DNA from: Neodiprion pinetum
Lineage: Eukaryota > Arthropoda > Insecta > Hymenoptera > Diprionidae
Direction: 5' to 3'
DNA length: 64,000 bases
Assembly: GCF_021155775.2 (NCBI RefSeq)
Contig: NC_060233.1
Span: 4,506,501-4,570,500, forward strand
Shown in pieces: positions 25,929 through 39,102 of the stretch (position 1 is the first letter of the stretch; every line of letters begins with the position of its first letter). Made by a program: the position numbers and the translations under genes. The notes below the pieces were generated by a model. It worked only from the letters and a program-made list of their open reading frames with translations. It had not been told where the DNA came from and did not search any database.

Positions 25929-26055
25929 CACTGAAAAAAAATTCATTTGTTACAGTAACTAGAAAAATTGAGTAAAACAGGTATCGTTAAAAAAAAAACT
26001 GTTTCAATATTGTTGGAATTACCGGATTAACCGGAAGTAAAAATTTCTCTCAGTG
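25929..26055 (-). mobile_element. family A element, internally deleted, both ends present (A5)
   Basis: 127 bp with both terminal repeats: cactgaaaaaaaattcatttg on the left and aaatttctctcagtg on the right. The middle of the element is missing. TA precedes the left end. Confidence 0.75.
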
Positions 26056-26357
26056 CAGATTTAAAGCTTTCTCAAAATCTATTCACGTATTATCTAGGTT
26101 AAATTTTTTACATACTACAATAATTGTTCAGAAAATTTTGTCGAATTTCTAGTGATGGAAGAAAAAAAAACAAAAAAAAAACAAAAAAAAAAACGATTTA
26201 ATAAAAACAGTTGTACTATATATGTATATATAAACAGTGCAAATTATTAGCTTCTTTAATTATCCGTATATCAACGGTGAATGGTTAAAAAAAGAAATCA
26301 ACAGAAACGGAAAAAAAAATATAAAATAAGCTCGAAAATCTTGGTTCAATTTTCAAA

Positions 26358-26422
<65 letters not shown>

Positions 26423-27566
26423 TCTCGTCTTTCCATATAACGCGATTATTATGCAGATCATTCGAAGCCGAGAAATAATGATCAAGAATTATGATAATAC
26501 GTAGACGATCGTCGTCGGGGTTCACCGACCGCGATTTGCGAATAGATAATCTCATTCTCTCTCAGGTAAATTATTTCATCATACGCATTGTCACCTACGG
26601 ATGTACCTACATATATTACATCTACCCGATACTATACTTATCGGGATATTATCATACGCACACACAACAGCTGTGTTTACAATCGAGTCGAAAACGTTGT
26701 ATATTATGTATTAAGTGGTATACATCCTTATTCTAAGCCCCGCGATCATTATTTAAAACAAAGATCGTCCGTCCAATTCCCAACACCCGGATTTAGGTTT
26801 TCGTACAAATATATTTGACAATATTTCGAGTGTTTTTTTTTTATTTTTTTTTTTTTATACAAAATTAAAACCGATCCGTGATCCAACCATTGAAATTTCT
26901 ACCACCAATTTTATTCTGCAATTCTTTGCATTGGCATGAATATCGAAAAAAGTACATCGTATAATCTATATAATATATATACGTATACATAATTTTATAT
27001 CCCATGTATGCATATGCTTTAAAGAGTAGTAAGTATGTGATCGAACGATTATAAATTTCTGTTCATCGATTTGTGTGCGTGTGTGTGTGTGTGTCTTTTT
27101 TTTTGTTTTTTTTTTTTCATACAAAGGAGCCACGTACGTCGGATTACACTGACAGTGTGTACAAAAGGACAAAGAATTGCACGAATATCCGATACACGAT
27201 GTGTTTTTCTCAACGTCGCTAATCCCTGAGGTTCTACGCACGTCAAGGCTGTGTGTACGATATACTAGCCTGCTTACTACTTACTCTCTGTTCGGTACGA
27301 GTAGAATATACAATATATATGTATATATATATATACATATCTTATATACGTAAAGGCAAACGTGCAGCACGTGGCTTGGCTGCAAATTTATATATATATA
27401 TATCAAGGTGCCAATTCATTTCAAGTTCCTCGAGTCTTTTTTTAATATTTTACCACGAGCGTCGACTTTTGTTATCAATCAATTTTCAAATTAAATGCAA
27501 CGTGAGATTAATTTTGCACGGAAATTTTGTCGATTTTTACCCTGAATCGAATAGTTTTAATGGATA
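26056..27566. other. non-coding DNA
   Basis: Holds a CT tract of more than 55 bp (26363-26419), A- and T-runs, (GT)n near 27073-27093 and (AT)n tracts near 27315-27340 and 27390-27404. No gene recognised. Confidence 0.5.
26363..26419. repeat. (CT)n microsatellite
   Basis: About 28 uninterrupted CT units, the longest dinucleotide CT tract in the window. Confidence 0.9.
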
Positions 27567-27905
27567 CACTGAGAGAAATTTTTAGTTCCGGTTACCGCTC
27601 GGTCCTTGAATGTTTTCTTTTTTTACCACGATCAAAAAATATCGTTCCAGGTAAAAAATGAAAATTAGTTTTCTAGTATCCGTTGCTATTCTTTCTCATC
27701 ACGATCGCTGTTGCTAGATTTTCTCGCAACTGTTGCGAAAATTTAACGCTCGTGCAACGATAAATTGACGTTGAAGCCTCGTTTGACTAAAAAAGTAGTG
27801 TAAACCTCAGAAACTGATTCAGCGTTGCAATATTTTTTTTTTTTTTTTTAACGATACTTGTTTTACTCAATTTTTCTAGTTGCTACGACGAACGAAATTT
27901 TTATC
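27567..27905 (+). mobile_element. family A element, nearly complete (A6)
   Basis: Starts CACTGAGAGAAATTTTTAG after GATA and runs through most family blocks to ctagttgctacgacg near the right end. The final ctcagtg is mutated or lost. A poly(T) run has expanded inside it at about 27833-27849. No open frame of note. Confidence 0.85.
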
Positions 27906-28393
27906 GGTTTAAATAGTAATTTAGTAAGATAAATAAGGCGACGTAAGAATCAACGATGTATATAAAAGTATAATCGAAACGGCATCGTTTGATTATAAAT
28001 TCACTGACAATCAGCTCTAATCGCTACGGAAATGACGCGTGAATACCGTCTCTCGTCTCTGAGATCTCAGCTGCAGCCTGGCAGCATTCATTCGGCAGCC
28101 ACTCGGGTGTTACGTTCGTTCACGGGGCAAATTATTGTACGCCAAATGGATTTCCTAATTGCCGAGCAATCACTGTCCGATATTGCCGCGGTGCATCGGG
28201 AGTTAGACGTACGTTGTACGTATATTTACGTATAAGGTGAACGGCGGTAGCAGCTGCCGATGGATCGCGTGTGTTGGAAGAGGATAGAGATTGCACGAAT
28301 AGCGAAGAAGCGTTGTTATTTGACGAGTAAATTTCTCCTCGTGTATTTTTTATTTTTTTTTTTTTTTTCCTTTTCATCAATTTGTAAAATGTC

Positions 28394-28650
28394 GAATAAC
28401 TTTTCAAAGAGTACATTTGTCGTAAAATGACAAGACACCTTTTTTGTAGATCTTTCAATTTTCTACGAAAACAACTAATTCGTTGATGAGTTATGAAATT
28501 TCAAAGTTTAAAAATATAAAATATCTCCGTGTCGTTTAAATGGGAAATAGATAATGATGAAAAGATGAGGCACCTATAAATATTAATATTAGCGGCTGAA
28601 TCATCTTTTATTTCCCGTCGTTTAGAACAATATTTTCGACTTGAATTTTG
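28394..28650. repeat. family D interspersed repeat, copy 1
   Basis: gaataacttttcaaagag, cgtaaaatga, gacaccttttttgtagatc, gggaaatagata and aatattagcggctgaa blocks recur in the same order at 48640-48930. No obvious terminal repeats. The type is unknown; a SINE or MITE remnant or a duplicated non-coding segment would fit. Confidence 0.55.
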
Positions 28651-29141
28651 AAACAAAAAAAAAAAAAAAATCATCATCCAACGTATGCATCACAGCGGTA
28701 TGTAATCAGTTTCAACTTTTGTACGACGTTATCAACGTCGTTGGATTCATTTCATTCGTTGTACGTATTTTACCATATTGTGTTAAGGAAATAATTATAT
28801 ATAAGCATACAAGTGAAATATCAAAAATTCTGTAATGCAAGTGTGTGTGTGTGTGCATATATTTAACGTCAACAAAGTGAACGTAATTTTTATACACATG
28901 TATAATAAACGATCGATATCGAATTCGAAATATTTATAATAAACTCTCGCAACGACGCAACAATCAATGATCTTGAATCAATTGAAAATAACAATCCGCA
29001 ACTCAATTTGCGAATAAATCGATATGCAAATTGTCCGACTAATAAAGTGCAAGCATATCGTGTAATGTATAATACATATATTGGAAGGATTGTTTTTGCC
29101 TGAACGCAACGTGATTTAATCACTTCTATACTACGTGAAGC

Positions 29142-29177
<36 letters not shown>

Positions 29178-32103
29178 CTGAATACAGCGTGCGGAACGAA
29201 TATTTATTCGCTTTGTGTTTTTCGTTTATTCTTTTCCTTTTATTCCAACGGGTTTGACAATCTCGTCGTGAGACCGCAAAAAACGCCGATTTTTTTGGAT
29301 TCTTATCGACGCGGAAAAACCTGTCAAACGTTCCGTTAATCCGACAACTGAAAGAAGTTGGGAAGAAAGGCGAAAAAAAAAAAAAAAACGAAGATGAAGA
29401 GAAAGAGTTTAGAAAAAATGGTAACAAAAAAAAAAAAAGAAAAAAAAAAAAATACGTCAACAATCAAATAAATAGAACAAAATCAAAACACGTGTTGACA
29501 GGCCTACGTTTCTACCGAAAAAGCATACCGACGGAGAAACTGTACGCGCGTAAGTAGATTATACATGTGTGTGCGTGATTGATCGTGACGGAATGCAAAG
29601 GCGCCGATGACAAAGCCGTATTTTCATTATTCTCCGATTCACGGCAGCGTGTACTTCCTTTTTTCCTTTACTTCTTCGACGAAAATGTAGAAACTCAACC
29701 GAACCCGGGCGGTGGATAGCCGATACGTTTTATGCGACGGATATTACAAAGAGAACTGACTGTGAATCGAAGTAATTCCAGAGAGCCAGGAACGGTGTTG
29801 ATAATAAATAATATAGTAAGAATTAACGAAGGGGAAAAGAAAAAGAAATATGTCACGGTGGTACGTTTTTTAATTTTTTTTTTTTAAGCCCCTATCAAGA
29901 TCGGATCATAGATCATATATCACGCTGTGACGATAAGTTGTGTATAGTATTCAGCGATATTTGTGAGATATTTACAATTGACTTGGTAAAAAGTGTACGG
30001 GTAAAATTAGTTTCATAATCGATGGTAAAAATTGTGTCAAGGATAAACGATATGAGCAGAAAGTAAGACTGAATTTGTCTGTAAACGAAAAGGAAATAAA
30101 AGGAAAAAAAAATAAACTATCGATTAATGACCTGCGGTATTATATGTTTATAATATACTTGGTGTAGGTGCAATGGAAATGTTAACCGAATCGGCGTCGA
30201 TCGAATTGATTTTAAAGAAAAAACGATCTAAATTAGATATATCAAAAAATGGAAATCATGTGATGATAATGATAATAAAATATAGATTAATTATTCAAGT
30301 TTAAATTAAGGTTTTTAACAAGATAATTTTGTGGTTATGAATTGATTGCGATATCAATGTAGGAAATAATGCGATAAATGTTAATAATAAATCTTATTGG
30401 CTTCCGTCCGCAAGTTATTGTAATGTATTATATACATATATTGATAATTGTAGAATCATGAAATATTCTTATGCCATGTACTTTTCAACAATTGATTAGT
30501 TAATTCGCGATTTTGATTACGACACATTTTTTAACCTACTGTCATACTGTAATTAAACACGTATCTGAAGACTTCGATTAACGAAGATTCAAACGAAGTA
30601 AAATCTACCAAAATATAAAAATCAAATAGAGTGAAATTCGTAACGTTAATGTAACAATTCAGTTTTGGTAAAAATGATTATTTTTTTCCAACTGTAGGAT
30701 CGTTTCAAATTAAACAATGTATTTTCAATCACATCAAAGTGTATTCAGATTTTGATAATTAAACTACTTTAAAATCTTTCTAAATTTTCAAAGTAATAAT
30801 TTTAGTTTTCGATATTTCGTTAGATCAACGTTACCATAAGTTCAATCTGGTAAAAATCATCGTATCTCGAATGAAGTGAAGATATTTACGTACTAATTCT
30901 AAGTAAAATTGAGCGGCTTCCTCAACGATCCTTATCCGGCAAAAGATGATGCAAAATCGAAAAACCATCGCATTGATCCCAGTTAAAAACTCTGCACTGT
31001 ATACCACAGAAGCAGAGCGAAGAAACTAATCGCAGATCGATCCGCGTTTTGAGATAAAGAAAGAAGGAAGGAAAAGAAAAGATATAAAAGAAGACACGGA
31101 TCAGGTTAGAAGGGGTGGAATTTTTACTACGGACAAAAAGGGTCTCGAAGCGTGAAAATCGGCTCGCCTTCGGCAGGCTGTCAAGCAACGTTCATGGAGA
31201 TATTACGCTCAGCTGGGTTTCTCTGTGCGTGCGCGTCCGCGCTCCAATTCCGACGCTTAGCGCCGCGACGCTTCGCTGAGTTCTTCTCTTCCCCTCGATG
31301 CCGCCTGACGTCACGCAGCGCGCGACCAACGCGTGCCACCCTCGCTTATTCTATGGCGATGCTACTTTGCCATCTTTGTTATACCTAACAAATATAATAA
31401 CAGCAACAATCGGGTTCGATTTTTCTCGCTGGTTAATTTTTTGACGGTTCATCTAAATATCAAATTTCATACGCATATGATTTTACTGTACTCGATAAAA
31501 ATCGTGCGAAAATCATTGACGAATTTGTTATCCGTGTTTCCAGGAACAATTTTGTCAAATAAACGTGGCGGAGATCTGTGCAAATTTTTACTCGCAAAAC
31601 GTGTATAAATAATTGGCACACGAGTTGTTCGTAACTGCCGTACGCAAAACGATCAGTGTATCAAGATTTTATCCAAATTTTAAAAGAATCGACGCAAATC
31701 CAAGTAAGATTGCAAAATTTTTCAGTTCCAAATCGTACAGCAGATTATTATCCGCGAAATAATACGCGACGTTATTATAAACAGCATTATAATGTACGCG
31801 GGTTACTAAAAAATTAATACAGGAATCGGATGGTGAATGTTTCGTTTTAGAATTTGCCGCACGATTCGAATGGAGGATGAATCGCAGTTGTAAAGGGGAA
31901 AGAAATTGTCTGAAACAGCTGTTTCTCTTTATGAGGCTGAATGGGGGAAAAAAAAAATCACTGCTTTTCAATTTCTCAGTGACTTTGAAGTGGTCAAGTA
32001 TCGAAAACATGAATTACTTCGGCATCTTTACAATTTACCGCATTTCAGAAACATCTAAAGTTACGAATAACAACGGCTTTTTCGAAACACGAATTATTAT
32101 TAC
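28651..32103. other. non-coding DNA
   Basis: AT-rich, with (AT)n 29147-29172 and poly(A) runs near 29373-29388 and 29427-29452, plus the CRE-containing GC-rich block at 31195-31390. A faint family C-like piece lies at 30639-30850. Confidence 0.5.
31195..31390. promoter_or_regulatory. GC-rich block with a CRE palindrome
   Basis: CpG-dense sequence with TGACGTCA at 31306-31313, the full CRE/ATF consensus, and several GCG/CGC runs, flanked by AT-rich DNA. A promoter or enhancer is inferred. Confidence 0.35.
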
Positions 32104-32340
32104 AATAACGTTACTAAGTTTTCAGCCTCATCTTTCGCTACTCTGAAGTTAGCGACGTTACCGTATCGATACGTTGAAACAAAAATTACCACATCGCACC
32201 TTGTTAGAACAACTCTAGAATATGAATAAAAAAAATCCGAGTTCTTTTACGCTAGATTAACGGTTTTCCAAATCTCAGAAAAAACAGCGACTTTTTCTAA
32301 AGATGCATCGTTACAACAACGTTACAAACAACTTCACTCT
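32104..32340. mobile_element. family C repeat (C3), tentative
   Basis: Contains aacgttactaagttttcagc, then gaagttagcgacgttaccg, and ends acaacgttacaaacaacttc. It shares ccacatcg and aataaaaa blocks with DNA next to C1. A truncated relative may lie at 30639-30850. Confidence 0.45.
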
Positions 32341-34037
32341 GACAATCTTTCTTTCCCCCAAAGTTTGCACTTTTGTTAAGTGGTAAGAAATAGTCTCGAA
32401 TTTTCGCGATAAATATTATTATGGATATAATAATTATTGTACATTTTACATGCGTTAATAATTTATTACACACGCAACAAACATCCGTCTCCGTATCCTC
32501 GTTAAATTAACCGCGATACTGGTTTGCAGAACCGCAAGCTTCAAGAGTTTTGGTTTCGGTACAAGAGAGTCGAGAACTGATATCGTGAAAAGGTTTTCCG
32601 AGACGTTGATAATGAAACACATCAAGCAGGCGTTTCAAACCGGAATCATATTTACAATTAAATACACTCAGTTTTGCAAACTTACCAAACTTTTGTGCTA
32701 ATTGTCGAATTCGCAGAAATTCATCGGCTGGTTATTCGCACCGTTTGATCGTCTCCTCGTTAAATTCTTCCTCTTCTCCTTCGTGTAATCTTCTTCTTTT
32801 AAAAAACCGGCGAGATGATTTGCTCGTTGATTATTCTTGAATTTGTATTATATATATATATACATATATATATTTATTGCTCACAAATCGTCGTTTACAC
32901 AGCCACTTGTAATCATTTATTATTCATAAATTTGTTATTATCTCCGCAGCGAAAGATTGAAACGAAAAAACGGTTTGAAATAAAACCACCACTCGATAAT
33001 CGATGCGTATAATAATACGATGAATCGTTTGCTCCACGGGAAAAATCAATCTCTTCACTTATTTTTAAATATCCGTAATAACGACGTATTAATTATGCTT
33101 CGGTTATACAAACTTCGGTCCGTCGGTAGACGAGGATGAAAAAAGATGCACTCGACGAAAACTCGGGACGTTTATTCGCATCGTATTTATCCTTTTCATC
33201 GTTTTAACAAACATTTAAATCACTCTCTTCTCGTATCCAAATTTATGCCTTTATCGTATTACACGTACGTACGTGAATAATACAAAGGAACATGTTCCGC
33301 ACAAGTTTTTACTTCTCATCATACAGCGAACTTCGGAACGTTTCAGCGAGTATCCCTTGAATTCCGTCACATATCCGCAAATCGTTTCAATGTCATCATC
33401 GATTATATTCAGTCTTTCTCTCTCACTCCTCCTATCACCCGTGTTTCTATATCACGTCGGCACTGTAAATTTTCCCAAATTCAATCTCACTACAACGAAG
33501 AACTTTGTTTTCGCATTGTTTTAAAACTCGAATATTAATACATACATATACATTATAAATTATCATTTCACTTCGCAGCTGCACTTCGTTATATCGTTAA
33601 TCTCAAACCACAAAAATCACCGTGAAAATCTCGTCGATCGGTTTCACCGACAGTTTTAATTAACAGTATAAAAACAACAAAAACAATAACCAACATCAAC
33701 AACAACCAACAACAGTGTTAACAACGACACACGGTTGTTACATCGCACAGATAAACATTAAATTTCAACAAGCAAATAAACACGACGAAATTGTCGTCGA
33801 GTATTCGACACGAGTTCCATTCACTATCTCTCTACATTCGGCGTACGATTAACGACGATCTCGGCGGCAACAAAAAAAAAAAAAAAATAAACAAATAAAA
33901 GTCAAGTGAAACTGTAATGAAAATTCGGTAAAAGAGTAATCAAAATTTTCAAATAAACAATGTTATTACTCCTCCTCCTTCTCTTGTCTGCGTATATTAT
34001 ATATCGTATGTACGTACGTTGTTATATACATGTATAT

Positions 34038-34081
<44 letters not shown>

Positions 34082-34199
34082 GTACATCGACAGAGAGTGC
34101 GAGAGAAAGAGAGACAAAAACACACGCAACGTGATCGTGTGTGTGTGTGTGTGTATATATACGCATATACATATATATATATATATGTATGTTGTTACT
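32341..34199. other. non-coding DNA
   Basis: AT-rich; CAA-rich stretch near 33670-33735 and (AT)n at 34041-34076 with neighbouring (GT)n near 34138-34152. No gene recognised. Confidence 0.5.
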
Positions 34200-34633
34200 C
34201 GTTTTAAAGATAAACAGACCGCACGCGGTGCCTCGACGCGTTCTTAGCGGCAGCGCGGTTCCGCGCTGACTGTGACGACCGAGTATCGTCTCGAGTCTCG
34301 GAACCCTCTTTCACGCACTGCCGGTCCTGCTACGGGACACACTCGACAAGCCAGCCGTCCGACGAGGAGTGAGGAGGGGGAAGGTTGGCCGGCGTTGGAG
34401 GTGTGTATGGGGGGTGGGGGTGGGGGAGGTGGTACGGGGGGCCTACCGGCGGCGACTCCCCCCCACCCCCGACGTCGACGCTCGCGCGACTCGGTCACAC
34501 TAACGCACCGTCGGGTTAGTTGGCTCCGCCCCCTTACCCCCACCGCACCGCCGATTCTACAGTACTCACTCCTCACGCAGAACGGCCAGGAGGAGTCTGG
34601 CTGTCTCGCCTCACGGCGAACGCGCGCGTCTCT

Positions 34634-34668
<35 letters not shown>

Positions 34669-34700
34669 CTCTCGCTCTCTGATCGTGAATGAGGCAGTCG
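34200..34700. promoter_or_regulatory. CpG-rich promoter-like block with CT tract
   Basis: A GC-rich island in AT-rich DNA. It holds an 18-nt inverted repeat CAGCGCGGTTCCGCGCTG at 34251-34268, a G-quadruplex motif at 34409-34441, opposing C-rich sequence at 34458-34470, and a CT dinucleotide tract at 34638-34680 of the kind bound by GAGA-type factors in insects. Open frames on both strands are low-complexity. A promoter is inferred; no core motif fixes a start site or strand. Confidence 0.4.
34409..34441 (+). other. potential G-quadruplex
   Basis: Four G-runs of 6, 5, 5 and 6 (34409-34414, 34416-34420, 34422-34426, 34436-34441) separated by loops of 1, 1 and 9 nt, which satisfies the usual quadruplex pattern. 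Confidence 0.6.
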
Positions 34701-36775
34701 GTCGATCGACCAATTTTAGGGTCTGTTTCTACGCCGTTTTGAACGGTGATATATGATGCGGTGAATCGACGATTGGCGCGGAATTGAAGTCACGGGGTGA
34801 ACGAAATTGTTGTCAATCTGGGGGGGGGGGGGGGGGGGGTGATGTCGAATTTTTATTAACAAAGCGGATTGGATTTATTTAATTTTGATATTTTAGAAGG
34901 CACGGGGCGGTAGAAGACTTTAAAGGTCACAACGTAGAATGCCAAACTCTAGAATCGTCGGAATTTCTCTTGATAATATAGATTGCGTATACAGATTGTC
35001 GATTTTGTCGTTCTATGTTTTGACCTTTCTATATTTTGTCTTTCAATATTTTCAATTTTCTGTGCTTGGACTGGATGAATTTTTGGAACGAATGAGATTT
35101 TCGCGTCAATGAAAATTCGATATTCTATTGGAAAATCTGTCTTGCATGAACTTTGTACACGTTATAAGTGCGGTTTGTTTCAATAAGTAGATAAAGTTGA
35201 GAAATTTGTTTGTGTAAGTAATTTTCAATCGAGTATTGACGTGAAAGTTTTTTCCGTGAAAAATATCATTCGATACGTTCAGCGATATACACGTGTAAAG
35301 AAAATTAATTTCCCTACCGCAACGCTTTATGTTTCTGGTACAAACTATTATTATTACGTGAGTTAAATTTGAATTGAATTGAGGTCGATGTATAAAATCC
35401 CTCAACAATGAAATTATATGAATACGAGTTTATCGAAATGAAAAACAAGTAAAATTGAATTTGAATAAAAATTTTTAAAAAGTTGAGAGCTTTTTGTCAT
35501 CGATTTCTAACATTCCGCCTTTGCAGCATGATCTAAAAACTATAAGTATAATTAACGATGATCTCAGGAATGGGATTGAAAATTTATCGGTATCAATGAT
35601 TTACTTCGTATCCTAAACAATTCAGTTCCCGTACTTGGAAAAAAAAATGCAAAAAATTTATTTCATTTATTTGATTAATTTAAATTGAACAAAAAAAAAA
35701 GAAGTACGCAGAGACGTTCGTGAATTCGCCCATACATCGTAATTAGGTATGCTAATTATTAAATCGGGCACCACGCGTGTCGCAAAAAGCTGTAAGAATG
35801 TTGATTTATATCCGGACACGTAATACAACGGTCGGTTAATCTCGGCAGGTGCGAAAACCTCGCATCGGTTTGCTTTTCGTATAATTTATACGCACAAATG
35901 CGTGTAATAACACAATTATCCGAACAAGGTGAGGCGAATTAAAAAATTGGTCAGCTTTATCGATTTATTTTCATTATATATATATATGTATATATACAAC
36001 TATATTTCTTCTTTCGGAGGAAGAATATAATCTGCAAGTCGCGTGTGGGACCGACTGTGTATAATTTTCGAATCCGCGTCACATGGTTTCTTTTTCTCTC
36101 TTGTCTTTTTTTCTTTTTTTCTCGTCTTCTCGCTTCTTGCCCGTCATTTTTTGAAAACAACCAATAATTTGTCGATAAATACCGAGGCGGCCGTTCGTGT
36201 CGGAATTATTGCAACTGGAGCTCGCGTTGCATCGCAACTTTGTTACACCTGCGAGGATAATTTTTCTCTTCTTATTATTTGTTCTCTCTTTCAGAATATT
36301 CAATAGAATATACCTATATACGTATATATATAAATATATAACGAGGGAACCTCGGTGTAGAAGGTCTACAAATTATTTCGCGTGACTGCGTGGCGGTGCA
36401 GGGATGCAATCGCATCACATCCTATGCACCGAAGGTCTGTAATCGTTGAACATGTGATAGTTACGGTTGCTTTTAAACACACTGTATGTACGTTGCATAC
36501 TTCGCGGCGAATATCATTACATTGCGAATGAAAAAAATTGTGCGGTGGGACGGAGTCTCCGTGAAATGGCTCGTTATAAGTGCACTTATAAATAAATTCA
36601 CGAGTCCGCTTCGCGGCAAGAGACGCGGCTTATTATCGTTATTATATATGCAGGTGGGTAAAACCGCTGATTGCCCGACATTGTATAAATAAAAAGACCG
36701 ATGGAACCGCAATTAGCCGCATCCTGACAGATGACGGTGCTCTTTATTTTTTTTTTTTTTTGTCGTCGATATGGG
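34701..36775. other. non-coding DNA
   Basis: A run of 20 G at 34820-34839, then AT-rich DNA. Complex patches at 35700-35780 (gtaattaggtatgctaatta) and 36390-36480 look like possible regulatory sequence. No gene recognised. Confidence 0.5.
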
Positions 36776-37210
36776 GCGGGGTTGGAGTTACCAGTTTTAA
36801 AAATTCCCGATTCCGCATTATTTTGTGACGAAATTTGAAGTACAGAAATGAAACTTTGAAGAAACGACGAAGTTTCGAATGGTCGTAAAGCCGAGGGCTC
36901 AGAGTTCCGAAAATTCAAGTTAAGATGGCGCAAATTTCCGAAAAATAAAGTTTCGACGTAGTGAAATTCCGGAAATTAAAATTTCCGAAAAACATCGAAA
37001 ATCCAAAACGAAGAAATATCAAAGTGGTGAAATTTCACCAAGCCGGAAATTCACGGATTTATCACTTTCGGAACTTTGAGCGTCGGTTTTCTAACCGTTC
37101 GAAACATTGGTGTTTCGTAAAAAATTTCTACCTTCGCTCAAAGTTTCGCGACGAAAAGATCCGCGATCTGGCGCTTGCGGAACTTTTAAAATTCGGAATC
37201 TCAACCCCGC
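36776..37210. mobile_element. family B element, full length (B4)
   Basis: 435 bp bounded by inverted ends: gcggggttggagtt on the left and ggaatctcaaccccgc on the right. The interior has no open frame that reads like a transposase. The 8-mer TCGATATG occurs at 36766-36773 and 37216-37223, just outside the ends, and may be a degraded 8-bp target duplication, as hAT-type elements make. Confidence 0.75.
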
Positions 37211-37446
37211 GCACATCGATATGCCGCACGTATTTCGGGAACCATCGAGAATGTCCGAGGAAAAATAAGAGATGAAAATGGAATGTAGGAAAGAGGAATT
37301 TTCAGTGAACACACAAGAGTGCACGTGGCGGACGGCGCACGCTTTCGACACGTGGTGTGCACGCACTGGCTCCTCGGCCCTCAGAAGCCCTTTCTTATTC
37401 TACGGATGGTTGACGAGTAGTCGCTAAGTGAGAAGTGGGTGTTCGT

Positions 37447-37485
<39 letters not shown>

Positions 37486-38941
37486 CAGTCAGTCCCTTTT
37501 CATTTTTTTCACCTCCTTCATCCTCTGTTTACCTTTTTACGAAACTGGTAAAACCCTAATGCCGGACTCCTGGATGCGGTCGAAAAGATCCAGCGGTAGC
37601 CGATTCCGTATGTACGCCATTGTACAGATGGGCACACGTGGGTACATTTAGGCTCTCGTAAAGGATACAATTTTACTGCCTCGGCATCGCGCCCGTCGTT
37701 TATAATGTCTTGCTAGATGCATTTTTACACCTATTATTGTATGATATACCGCACGCTTGCATATTGCTCGCCAACAGCGTACGCACACCCATGCAAATGC
37801 GTTAGGGTCACCGTAATAGACGATATTGGAATCGACGGTGAAAAAAGCTAAAAATTGACGAATTTCTCAAGATAATATGTAAAAAAAAATTCTCCAAAGT
37901 CTCGGTGATCAAGACTTTATCACGTCGTTGTAACCATGGTTATTTTTTTTACGGTATATTGATACGGTGGAAATTTTGAGAAAAGCCTTTTTTGCAACTT
38001 TTACAATACTGTACAAAAAACAAGAAAAAAAAAATATATATCGAATAAAATTAAAAGAATTCGGAAAAAGATAATCTGTAACAAAAAAGAGAAACGAAAT
38101 TTACGGACAGATGAGGAGAATTTTGACGCAGCAGTGACTGTATTAAATATACAACCCGCTAAAAATATTATACGGCTTTAAGATACATGTGTTACACCTA
38201 TAATTCACAAGGGAAAAAGAAAATTACAGAGTCTTCAATTTTGTAACTAATAATTTTGGTCGTTATATTATACGTATATGTATATTGTTATTTATACCGT
38301 CGAAAAAGATCAGCAACTCATCACGCACATGGAGAATTTTTTAAAGTAAGGTTCGAAACTTGTGGTGGATGAAAAAAAAAACGCTGAAACTAACCACGTT
38401 CGTGGTATACCTATACCTACTATAATATATGTCGGGCACTTTTCGCTCCTTCGAGGAATCATCATGAATTATTTAACCCGTCACATAACAGCTGTGCTTC
38501 AAATATCCAAAAATTTAGCTATTCGGTCGGGAAAGTGTTTCACTTTTGATGATCAAAATGAGGGTATCGTAAGTCAATTTTAGGGTCAATTATTATTTGA
38601 ATACTCGAATTATTAAGCTTACGTACAGAAAATGTTTCACTACTAATTCCAAGAAAAAAAGTGTGGTACTAGAATTGAACAGATTTCGAAATTCATTCTC
38701 TGAACAAAATATATGTTTTATAGCCAGTATATAGTTGTATAACCGTTGGAAAAATTTACCTATTCAATTGGGTCTAATTTTGATTTCCCAAAGATGAATT
38801 TTCAGCGCTATGAATCAAGAATAATTACCTCGTCCAATCCTGGACAATTCTCCTCTTCTTTGATTGTTTGAAATATTCTTCCACCGGTTTAAAAAATAAA
38901 TTCCAAATTGCAAAAATCTCAGGGAAAAAAATTAATACACG
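37211..38941. other. non-coding DNA with a GCA repeat
   Basis: (GCA)n at 37447-37484 lies in a short plus-strand frame that would read polyalanine. Flanks give no domain, so I treat it as non-coding. The remainder is AT-rich. Confidence 0.5.
37447..37484. repeat. (GCA)n microsatellite
   Basis: About 12-13 units of GCA, followed by cagtcagtcagtc. Confidence 0.9.
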
Positions 38942-39077
38942 GACATCACTTTTTTTTTAGTTAAATCTAGATCAAAGCTGATAGATCTACCTAATCATGT
39001 TGTAACTCTGATAATTACCGGATTAGTAAATATTGCCACAATTGTTGTAGATTATACTCCTAAAAAAAAATGATGTC
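38942..39077. mobile_element. 136-bp inverted-repeat element E
   Basis: The left arm gacatcacttttttttta pairs with the right arm taaaaaaaaatgatgtc almost perfectly. The interior of about 100 bp has no frame. It looks like a small MITE, seen once here, immediately beside A7. Confidence 0.45.
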
Positions 39078-39102
39078 TATATATATTCATCACGAGAGAT
39101 AT

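Noticed and set aside
34272..34682. Plus-strand frame with polyglycine and Ser-Leu repeats
   Set aside because: The repeats come from the G-rich block and the CT tract. The region is better read as promoter-like DNA.
34820..34839. 20-base G run as a biological signal
   Set aside because: Plausible but indistinguishable from sequencing or assembly length error; kept only as a simple repeat.
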